DNA of 64,000 bases from Nocardioides nematodiphilus (GTDB lineage Bacteria > Actinomycetota > Actinomycetes > Propionibacteriales > Nocardioidaceae): the NCBI RefSeq assembly GCF_020216525.1, contig NZ_JAIWOY010000010.1, positions 1 through 64,000 of the forward strand, read 5' to 3'. Positions 1-6,958 of this stretch are shown here, piece after piece (within the stretch, counting starts at the first letter, position 1; each line of letters opens with the position of its first letter). The notes under the pieces are model-generated. The model was not told where the DNA came from and did no database searches. It was given only the letters and a program-made list of their open reading frames with translations. The position numbers were made by a program, and so were the translations under genes.

Positions 1-2
1 AC

Positions 3-398
3 ACCCTCCAGCTCCAGGCCAACTACCAAGACGTCCCCCAGAACCTCATCTCCGCCATCGTCGAGGCGAACCACACCCGCAAGGACTTCGTGGCCGCGGA
101 CATCCTCGCGAGGAACCCGCGGGTCGTCGGCATCCACCGCCTGGTGATGAAGGCCGGCTCCGACAACTTCCGCGAGTCCTCGGTGCAGGGCGTGATGAAG
201 AGGTTGAAGGCGAAGGGCATCGAGGTCCTGGTGTACGAGCCCGAGCTGCGCGCGTCGACGTTCTTCGGATCCGAGGTGCTGCACGACCTCGCCGATCTCA
301 AGGAGCGCGCCGACGTCATCGTCGCGAACCGGCGCACCCCCGAGCTGGCCGACGTCGCCGACAAGGTCTACACCCGCGATCTGTTCGGCAGCTGCTAG
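3..398 (+). CDS. UDP-glucose 6-dehydrogenase, C-terminal fragment
   Basis: The last 131 residues of a nucleotide-sugar dehydrogenase; the 5' part lies outside the window. These enzymes oxidise UDP-glucose to UDP-glucuronate with two NAD+ for capsule or cell-surface glycans. The fragment is the C-terminal UDP-binding domain: the segment [20 protein letters not shown] matches the family's K-A-G-(T/S)-D-x-x-R-E-S block, and the later VLVYEPEL strand is typical. UDP-mannuronate or UDP-ManNAc dehydrogenases share this domain, so the substrate is not certain. A spacer of about 150 bases follows, with a TAAGTT -10-like box at 439-444, so the next gene may have its own promoter. Confidence 0.85.
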   Translation, partial: TLQLQANYQDVPQNLISAIVEANHTRKDFVAADILARNPRVVGIHRLVMKAGSDNFRESSVQGVMKRLKAKGIEVLVYEPELRASTFFGSEVLHDLADLKERADVIVANRRTPELADVADKVYTRDLFGSC

Positions 399-546
399 AC
401 ACCCGACGCGATTCAGCCGGCCGCCCGGCGTCGATGGCTAAGTTCGGGTGTGTGGAAGCCGAGTGACAACCAGGAGCCGCGCTGGCTCCCGGGCGGTCCA
501 CGACCCACGATCGATCAACCCGCACCGACTCACTCGAAGGACAAGC

Positions 547-1536
547 GTGTCGACTCTGCACGGCTCCAGCATCCTGGTCACCGGAGGCACCGGCTCCTTC
601 GGCAAGGCGTTCATCCGCTACGCCCTGGACAACCTCGATCCGCGTCGCCTGATCGTCTTCAGCCGCGACGAGCTCAAGCAGTACGAGGCCCGTCAGCTGT
701 TCAACGACGACCCGCGGCTGCGCTGGTTCATCGGCGACGTCCGGGACCGTGAGCGCCTGACCCGCGCCATGCACGACGTCGACTACGTCGTCCACGCCGC
801 GGCGCTGAAGCAGGTCGACACCGGCGAGTACAACCCGTTCGAGTTCATCAAGACCAACGTCCTGGGCAGCCAGAACGTCGTCGAGGCCTCGATCGACGCC
901 GGCGTGAAGAAGGTCGTCGCGCTGTCCACCGACAAGGCGTCCTCGCCGATCAACCTGTACGGCGCGACGAAGCTGACCGCCGACAAGATCTTCATCCTCG
1001 GCAACAACTACGCCGCCTCGTACCCGACCCGCTTCGCGGTCGTCCGGTACGGCAACGTCACCGGATCTCGCGGCTCGATCATCCCCAAGTGGAAGGCGAT
1101 GGCCGAGCGCGGGGAAAAGCTCCCGATCACCGATCTTCGGTGCACCCGGTTCCTCATCACGCTGCCGCAGGCCGTGCAGATGGTCGTGGACACGTTCGAC
1201 CTCATGCAGGGCGGCGAGCTCCTCGTCCCCCACATCCCGTCGCACAAGGTCGTCGACCTGGCCCGCGCGGTGGTGCCGGACGCCGAGTTCGTCGACATCG
1301 GGCTGCGCCCGGGCGAGAAGCTCCACGAAGAGATGATCAGCCCCGACGAGGGCCGCCGCGCGGTCGTCATCCAGGGCGGCAAGTACTACCTCATCGAGCC
1401 CGAGATGGCCGGCTGGGGCTATCAGCCGCTCACCGACGCGGTCCCGGTGCCCGACGGCTTCCACTGCGCCTCGGACAAGAACGACATCTGGTGGGGCGTC
1501 GACGAGCTGCGCGAGATCCTCGCCTCCGGCATCTGA
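547..1536 (+). CDS. PseB-like UDP-GlcNAc 4,6-dehydratase (SDR)
   Basis: A 329-residue extended SDR close to the PseB/FlaA1 family, which makes a 4-keto-6-deoxy UDP-amino sugar, the first step of pseudaminic acid synthesis in flagellated bacteria. The Rossmann loop GGTGSFG is at residues 13-19. The family blocks SRDELKQYE, GDVRDRER, AALKQ and EYNPFE follow, and the catalytic STDKA and YGATK motifs are intact. The open frame runs upstream to 448, but a GTG at 547 has GAAGGA at 536-541 five bases before it and gives the family N-terminus, so it was chosen. The family usually has PAAEYNP where this protein has DTGEYNP. No PseC aminotransferase, PseH or PseG is in the window. Confidence 0.8.
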   Translation: MSTLHGSSILVTGGTGSFGKAFIRYALDNLDPRRLIVFSRDELKQYEARQLFNDDPRLRWFIGDVRDRERLTRAMHDVDYVVHAAALKQVDTGEYNPFEFIKTNVLGSQNVVEASIDAGVKKVVALSTDKASSPINLYGATKLTADKIFILGNNYAASYPTRFAVVRYGNVTGSRGSIIPKWKAMAERGEKLPITDLRCTRFLITLPQAVQMVVDTFDLMQGGELLVPHIPSHKVVDLARAVVPDAEFVDIGLRPGEKLHEEMISPDEGRRAVVIQGGKYYLIEPEMAGWGYQPLTDAVPVPDGFHCASDKNDIWWGVDELREILASGI

Positions 1537-1554
1537 CCGGCGGTCGACACCAGC

Positions 1555-2478
1555 GTGAGGATCCTCATCACCGGGGCCGCCGGCCTGCTGGGCCGGGCGG
1601 CTGCGCTCGACCTGTCAGCGGATCACGCCGTCACCGCGTGGACCCACCGGCGCCCGGTCGAGCTGCCCGGCGTCCGGGAGGTGCAGGCCGACCTCACCGA
1701 CCCGGCGTCGATCGTGACGGCGTGGCGCGCTGCGCCGCCCGACCTGGTCATCAACGCCGCCGCGGTGGCGACCCTCGAGGCCAGCGCACAGGACCCGGCG
1801 CTCGCCCAGCGGATCAATGCGGACGCGGCCGGCGAGATCGCCGCGCTGGCGCACGCGTCGGGCGCGAAGATGGTCCAGATCTCCACCGACGCGGTCTTCG
1901 ACGGCACCAGGGGCGGCTACCTCGAGACCGACGCTACCGGCCCCCGCAGCGTGTACGCCGCGACCAAGCTCGCCGGCGAGGTCGCCTGTCTCGCCGCGAA
2001 CCCCGCGACCCTCGTGGCCCGGGTGAACTTCTTCGGCTGGAGCGCGACGGGCAGCCGCAGCCTCGCCGAGTTCTTCCACCACGCCCTGAGCCGGGGCGAG
2101 CAGGTCAGCGGCTTCGAGGACGTGTGGTTCACCTCGCTCTATCAGCGAGACCTCATCGAGCTGATCGTGCAGGCTGCTGGGCACGACCTCGCCGGGGTCT
2201 TCCACGCCGCCTCGTCCGATCGCCTGACCAAGCTCGCGTTCGGCCGGCTGATCGCCGAGGTGTTCGGCTACGACCCGGACCTCGTCCGGCCGGCATCCGT
2301 GACGACCCTCGGCACGGACGTCGCCCGCAACCACCGGCTCGACCTCGACTCGAGCGCTCTCGCCGCCGCCCTCGGCCGCACCCTGCCCACCTTCCGCGCC
2401 GGCATCGTCAGGATGTACGAAGATCGTGCCTCCGGCTATCGATCGCTGGTCCGCTCCCACCCAGGAGGATCCCTGTGA
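1555..2478 (+). CDS. RmlD-like sugar-nucleotide reductase
   Basis: A 307-residue NAD(P)-dependent SDR of the RmlD (dTDP-4-dehydrorhamnose reductase) type. It opens with the nucleotide-binding loop ITGAAGLLGR, has NAAAVATLE where the family has NAAAYT, and keeps the catalytic ISTDAVFDG and YAATKLAGE motifs. It probably reduces a keto-sugar for the surface or flagellin glycan; the substrate is unknown. It begins with GTG 18 bases after the previous gene, and its TGA (2476-2478) overlaps the GTG start of the next gene, so it is cotranscribed and probably translationally coupled with the NeuB-like synthase. Confidence 0.7.
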   Translation: MRILITGAAGLLGRAAALDLSADHAVTAWTHRRPVELPGVREVQADLTDPASIVTAWRAAPPDLVINAAAVATLEASAQDPALAQRINADAAGEIAALAHASGAKMVQISTDAVFDGTRGGYLETDATGPRSVYAATKLAGEVACLAANPATLVARVNFFGWSATGSRSLAEFFHHALSRGEQVSGFEDVWFTSLYQRDLIELIVQAAGHDLAGVFHAASSDRLTKLAFGRLIAEVFGYDPDLVRPASVTTLGTDVARNHRLDLDSSALAAALGRTLPTFRAGIVRMYEDRASGYRSLVRSHPGGSL

Positions 2479-3539
2479 GCTTCATGATTGGCGACCGCCT
2501 CATCGGTCCCGACCAGCCGACCTACTTCATCGCCGACATCGCCGCCAACCACGACGGGAGCCTGGCGCGCGCCAAGGAGCTGATCATGCTCGCCGCCGAG
2601 GCGGGCGCCGACGCCGCGAAGTTCCAGAACTTCAGCGCGACCAAGATCGTCTCCGACTACGGCTTCCGCTCGCTCGGCGGCCAGCAGTCGCACCAGGCCA
2701 ACTGGAAGAAGCCGGTCACCGAGGTGTACGCGGACGCCTCGATCCCCGATGACTGGACACCCGAGCTCAAGGCGACCTGCGACGAGGCCGGGATCGACTA
2801 CTTCTCGGCACCGTACGACCTCGAGGCGATCGACATGCTCGACCCGTACGTGCCGGCCTTCAAGGTCGGCTCCGGTGACATCACCTGGATCGAGTCGATC
2901 GAGGCGATGGCGCGCAAGGGCAAGCCGGTCCTCATCGCCACCGGCGCCGCGAACCTCGCCGAGGTCATCACGGCCGTCGACGCGGCCACCGCGATCAACC
3001 AGCAGATCTGCGTGATGCAGTGCAACACCAACTACACCGGCTCCTCGGAGAACCTGAGGCACATCAACCTCAACGTGCTGCACACCTACCGCGGCCTCTT
3101 CCCCGGTGCCGTCCTCGGTCTCTCCGACCACACCGCCGGAAGCGTGACCGTGCTGGGCGCGATCGCCCTCGGCGCCCGGATGGTGGAGAAGCACTTCACC
3201 GACGACACCGGCCGCGAGGGGCCCGACCACGGGTTCTCCATGGATCCCGCGTCGTGGCGGGCGATGGTCGACACCGCCCGCGATCTGGAGGCCGCCCTCG
3301 GCTCGACCCGCAAGCAGGTCGAGCCCAACGAGCAGCAGACCGTCGTGCTGCAGCGGCGCTGCCTGCGCTTCGCCCGCGACATCCCCGCCGGTACGCCGAT
3401 CACCGAGGCCGACGTCGAGATCCTGCGGCCGGCCGTGCCGGGCGGCCTCCTGCCGAGCGACCTGCGGAGCGTGCTCGGCCGGTCCGTCCGGGCCGACGTC
3501 GTCTTCGGCCAGGAGATCCGCTGGGCCGACCTGGCCTGA
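2475..3539 (+). CDS. NeuB-family nonulosonic acid synthase
   Basis: A 354-residue synthase of the N-acetylneuraminate/legionaminate/pseudaminate family. It condenses a six-carbon amino sugar with phosphoenolpyruvate to a nine-carbon sialic-like acid. Visible motifs include ADIAANHDGS near the N-terminus, FKVGSGDI, MQCNTNYTG, GLSDHTAG and VEKHFTDD, the barrel and metal/PEP-binding blocks of NeuB. The last 60 or so residues form a SAF (antifreeze-like) domain. The GTG at 2475 has AGGAGG at 2463-2468 six bases upstream; an ATG at 2484 is less well spaced. With the PseB-like gene upstream and a CMP-sugar-type transferase at 5312-6952, the window holds part of a nonulosonate route. Which acid is made cannot be read from sequence. 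Confidence 0.82.
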   Translation: MSFMIGDRLIGPDQPTYFIADIAANHDGSLARAKELIMLAAEAGADAAKFQNFSATKIVSDYGFRSLGGQQSHQANWKKPVTEVYADASIPDDWTPELKATCDEAGIDYFSAPYDLEAIDMLDPYVPAFKVGSGDITWIESIEAMARKGKPVLIATGAANLAEVITAVDAATAINQQICVMQCNTNYTGSSENLRHINLNVLHTYRGLFPGAVLGLSDHTAGSVTVLGAIALGARMVEKHFTDDTGREGPDHGFSMDPASWRAMVDTARDLEAALGSTRKQVEPNEQQTVVLQRRCLRFARDIPAGTPITEADVEILRPAVPGGLLPSDLRSVLGRSVRADVVFGQEIRWADLA

Positions 3540-3549
3540 CGGAGGACCG

Positions 3550-4527
3550 TTGGCACGCATCACCTACGTCTCGCGATCCAGCGGTGCTCACGACCGTCGC
3601 TGGATCGCTCTGCTGAGCTCGGCCGGGCACGTCGTCCGCGATCTCGGCGGCCGCATCGACGTCGAGGAGATCCGGGCCAGCCCGGCCGACCTCATCGTCG
3701 CCGGTCCGGTGACCGACGCCCTGCCGGCGGCGGTCGAGGCCGCCGTGGCGCCCGTGCTGGCGATGGTCTGGGCGTTCGACCTGCTGGTGGAGGCGCGCGA
3801 CGAGGCGGTGCGCGCCCGTACGGTCGAGGCCTTGCGGCGCGCGGCCGGCGTCCACGTGGACTGTGCCGCGATGCATGCGCTCGTCGCCGGCCTCGGCGTC
3901 GAGGAGCGGCGCATCTCGCAGGCCCCGTGGGGCATCGACACCGCGTTCTTCGCTCCGGGCGACGACGCGCTGCGCGTGGCGACGCCGTTCACCGTGCTGT
4001 CGACGCGCGCCTGGGAGCCGCTGTACCGGATCGACCTGGTGCTCGACGCGTTCGCCCGTGCGCGGCGCAGCGTCCCGGAGATGCGCCTGGTGCTCGCCGG
4101 CAGCGGCAGCCTCGGGCCTGAGCTGCGTGCCCGGGCCGGCGCCCCGGACCTGGCCGGGAGCGTGCGCATCGTCGGACGCCTGACGCCGGGCGAGCTGCTC
4201 GAGCGCCTCCACCACGCGGACGCGTACGTCTCCGCGGCCCAGAGCGACGGCACGTCGCTCTCCGCCCTCGAGGCGCTGAGCTGCGGCGTCCCGGTCGTCG
4301 CGCCCGCGGTCGGCGGGAATCCCGAGTGGATCAGCTCGGGCCTGCAGGGTCGGCTCTTCGCCGCGGACGATGAGGCATCGCTGGCCGACGCGCTCCTCGA
4401 CCTGCGCACGGACCCGCACCTCCACGCCGCCGCCGAGCGACGCGGGTCGATCCTCGAGCGCGCCGACGGGACCCGGAACGGACAGGTCTTCCTCGACGCG
4501 GTCGAGGAGCTCCTGCACCCGCGCTAG
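3550..4527 (+). CDS. GT4-like glycosyltransferase
   Basis: A 325-residue GT-B glycosyltransferase resembling family 4. The C-terminal donor-binding half is clear: VLAGSGSLGPEL, a GRLTPGELLERLHHADAYVSA stretch, then DGTSLSALEALSCGVPVVAP, the usual acidic E-x7-E region. The N-terminal acceptor half is short, so the protein is somewhat smaller than typical GT4 enzymes (350-400 residues). The start is TTG with GGAGG at 3541-3545, four bases upstream. It follows the NeuB-like gene by 10 bases, so it may transfer the nonulosonate or another glycan sugar. It ends convergently with the SDR gene on the other strand, leaving five bases between them. Confidence 0.72.
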   Translation: MARITYVSRSSGAHDRRWIALLSSAGHVVRDLGGRIDVEEIRASPADLIVAGPVTDALPAAVEAAVAPVLAMVWAFDLLVEARDEAVRARTVEALRRAAGVHVDCAAMHALVAGLGVEERRISQAPWGIDTAFFAPGDDALRVATPFTVLSTRAWEPLYRIDLVLDAFARARRSVPEMRLVLAGSGSLGPELRARAGAPDLAGSVRIVGRLTPGELLERLHHADAYVSAAQSDGTSLSALEALSCGVPVVAPAVGGNPEWISSGLQGRLFAADDEASLADALLDLRTDPHLHAAAERRGSILERADGTRNGQVFLDAVEELLHPR

Positions 4528-4532
4528 CCCTG

Positions 4533-5315
4533 CTACCAGGCGGTCCAGCCGCCGTCGACGGCCAGCGTGCTGCCGGTGACATAGGAGGCACCCCGGGAGG
4601 CGAGGTAGACCACCGCGGCGGCGATCTCGTCGGGAGACCCGATGCGACGCAGCATGGTGCGGTCGGCGAGACGCTCGATGAAGGCGGGGTCCTCCTGCGC
4701 GAGCAGCGCGGGGAACGGCCCCGGGGCGATGGCGTTCGCGCGGATGCCGAGGGGGCCGAGCTCCGCGGCGGCGTAGCGGGTCAGCTGCAGGAGCGCGGCC
4801 TTCGCGGCTCCGTAGAACGGCGGGTTGCGGCCCTCCTCGGTGGCGTAGAGATGCGGCAGCGGCGCGACGATGCCGTACATCGACGAGATGTTCACGATGC
4901 TCGGGGTGCCGCCGGCCGCACGGGCCGCGACCAGCCCGTCGCGGGCCGCCTCGATGCCGCGGTGCGCGGCCGTGATCGCGAGGTCGAACGCCTCGGTGTA
5001 GTCGGCGGTCGTCGAGGTCCGCAGCGACCCGCCGCGGCCGATGTTCGCGTTGTTGACGAGGAGGTCGATGCGACCGAAGCGGGCCGAGACCTCGCCGATG
5101 ACCTGGGGCCAGGAGTCCGTCATGACGTCGGCGGCCTCGGCGTGCACGTCGCCGGGCATCGACGCCATCTCGGCCTCGAGCCGCTGGCGATCGCGCGCCA
5201 CGCCGACGACCGTCGCACCGTGCTCGGCGAGAGCCCGGGTCATCGGCCTGCCCAGCCAGCCGGAGGCCCCCGACACGATCGCCACGGTGCCCGTCAGGTC
5301 GAAGAGGGTGCTCAT
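4533..5315 (-). CDS. SDR-family oxidoreductase in glycan cluster
   Basis: A 260-residue classical short-chain dehydrogenase: the cofactor loop VSGASGWLGR near the N-terminus, NNANIG, the catalytic serine in NISSMYG and the Y-x-x-x-K of FYGAAKAAL, and the C-terminal VDGG. Its ATG at 5315 overlaps the TGA of the upstream cytidylyltransferase/AKR fusion (ATGA), so it is cotranslated with it; a further ATG at 5327 is in frame but less likely. Context suggests it oxidises or reduces a sugar or nonulosonate precursor. Substrate unknown. Confidence 0.75.
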   Translation of the reverse strand: MSTLFDLTGTVAIVSGASGWLGRPMTRALAEHGATVVGVARDRQRLEAEMASMPGDVHAEAADVMTDSWPQVIGEVSARFGRIDLLVNNANIGRGGSLRTSTTADYTEAFDLAITAAHRGIEAARDGLVAARAAGGTPSIVNISSMYGIVAPLPHLYATEEGRNPPFYGAAKAALLQLTRYAAAELGPLGIRANAIAPGPFPALLAQEDPAFIERLADRTMLRRIGSPDEIAAAVVYLASRGASYVTGSTLAVDGGWTAW

Positions 5316-6952
5316 GCTGTGACCCATCGGCTGGGATCGAGGAGATCGATGGAAGGTTCGGGCAGACGTGTGCGGACGAGCTCCTGCTCGTCGGGGCGCA
5401 ACGGCTCCCGGCGCGCGAGATCCGCGGTGTCGCGGACCTGGGCCGGCGTCTCGGCGCCGACCACCACGGAGCTCACCCAGCGGTGTCCGAGGACGTACGC
5501 GAGGGCCAGATCCGCCCGCGAGGACCGGCCGAGGGCGACGACCAGCTCGTCGACGATCCGCATCGTCTCGGCGACGTCGACGCCGGCGTTCGCCGGCCAG
5601 CGCGCCTGCGCGCCGCCGGTGAGCAGACCCTGGAGGTAGGCGCTCCGGACGGTGATCAGGAGGTCGGGGCGGGCGGCGAGGCCGTCCTGGACGGCCGGCG
5701 CCAGCCAGCGCCGATCCAGCAGGTTGAACGGGAGCTGGACGTAGCCCAGCTCGGGGTCGCCGAGCACCGCGAGGAGCTCGTCGGGGGCCGACAGCGAGAT
5801 GCCGATGCGCCGGGCCCGCCCGGCGCGCCTGGCCTCGACCAGCGCGTCACGTACGCCCGGGCGGCTCCAGTCCGCGGCCCGGTGCACGAGGAGAGCGTCG
5901 ACGCCGTCGAGGTCGAGAGCACGCAGCGACTCGGCGATCGAGGCCTCGGCGGCCGCGCGCCCCCAGCCGGGGTCGGCGTCCGTCGGGACCTCATCGAGCG
6001 GGCGCAGCTTGGTGACCACACCCAGCTGCTCGGACAGCCCGCGGCGCAGCGCGCCGCCGACCCGTGCCTCGCTCTCGCCGTAGACGCGGGCGGTGTCGAC
6101 GTGCGAGACACCCGATGCGGCCGCCGCCTGGAGCACCGCCCGGGCCTCATCGGCGTCCGGCATCCCGGAGGTGTTCGCGGCACCGTACGGAAGGCCGAGC
6201 TGGACCGCGCCCAGGATGACCACGGACTGCCTCAGCTCGTCGCCGCCCCGGGTTGCGAGGCGCGGTCGAGGCCCCTCCAGGGCGGCCAGCCGATCGCAGA
6301 GATCCACCCACGACACCTCGACCGGCGCCTCCACAGCGCCGAGGACCCGCGACGCGCGGACGAAGTCGTCGAACGTGTCGATGGTCGAGCGCAGGCCGCG
6401 CCAGGCCGGGCGCTGCACCGGCGGCTCGAGCTGCCGGTCGGAGAGGTGGGAGCGGATCCACGGGGTGACGTGCTCGCGCTCGTACGGCGTGCGTGCCTCA
6501 CGGTCGGCAGCGCGCAGCGCCGAGACCAGGAAGGCCTCGGCGGCGACGCCGTACGGCACGTCGAGCTCGGCCGAGCCGCCGATCCGGGCGTACGGCGCCT
6601 CAGCCGTGACCTGCCCGGCGAGGTGGTCGACGAGGGCACCGTCGGGGAAGACGTTGTCCGCGGTGAGGCGGACCACGACGTCGTCGTCCGCCAGGTCGTG
6701 CGTGGCACCGATGAAGCGGGCGAGCGGGTCGTGCAGCGAGCCGCGGACCACCCGGACGCCCGCGCTCGCGACCGTGCTCGCCAGCACGTCGTCATCGGGA
6801 TGGGCGCTGGTCGCGACCACGGTGTCGGTGCCGGTGTTCGCGGCCCGCCGGGCGGCGAGGACGACCACGGGCATCCCGGCCAGCGACAGCATGCCCTTGG
6901 CCGGGAGGCGCGAGGAGCTCAGGCGCGACTGCAGGACCACACGGGTAGCCAC
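5312..6952 (-). CDS. Cytidylyltransferase (SpsF-like) / aldo-keto reductase fusion
   Basis: A 546-residue two-domain protein. Residues 1 to about 240 look like an SpsF/NeuA-type cytidylyltransferase: VLQSRLSSSRLPAKGMLSLA is the family's (Q/A)-R-x-S-S-R-L-P-x-K signature, followed by VVRLTADNVFPDG. Residues from about 250 on form an aldo/keto reductase barrel: ILGAVQLGLPYG, the D-T-A-x-x-Y of HVDTARVYGESEAR, VVTKLRP, VDALLVHRA and the late SVVVGAETPAQV. The first half would activate a sugar acid with CTP; the second would reduce or oxidise a sugar. GTG start at 6952, seven bases after the transferase gene upstream. Confidence 0.78.
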   Translation of the reverse strand: MATRVVLQSRLSSSRLPAKGMLSLAGMPVVVLAARRAANTGTDTVVATSAHPDDDVLASTVASAGVRVVRGSLHDPLARFIGATHDLADDDVVVRLTADNVFPDGALVDHLAGQVTAEAPYARIGGSAELDVPYGVAAEAFLVSALRAADREARTPYEREHVTPWIRSHLSDRQLEPPVQRPAWRGLRSTIDTFDDFVRASRVLGAVEAPVEVSWVDLCDRLAALEGPRPRLATRGGDELRQSVVILGAVQLGLPYGAANTSGMPDADEARAVLQAAAASGVSHVDTARVYGESEARVGGALRRGLSEQLGVVTKLRPLDEVPTDADPGWGRAAAEASIAESLRALDLDGVDALLVHRAADWSRPGVRDALVEARRAGRARRIGISLSAPDELLAVLGDPELGYVQLPFNLLDRRWLAPAVQDGLAARPDLLITVRSAYLQGLLTGGAQARWPANAGVDVAETMRIVDELVVALGRSSRADLALAYVLGHRWVSSVVVGAETPAQVRDTADLARREPLRPDEQELVRTRLPEPSIDLLDPSRWVTA

Positions 6953-6958
6953 CTGCGC

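Noticed and set aside
1089..2474. The open frame that runs upstream of the NeuB-like gene as a long N-terminal extension.
   Set aside because: The extension is out-of-frame translation of the two genes before it. AGGAGG and a GTG at 2475 give the normal NeuB start.
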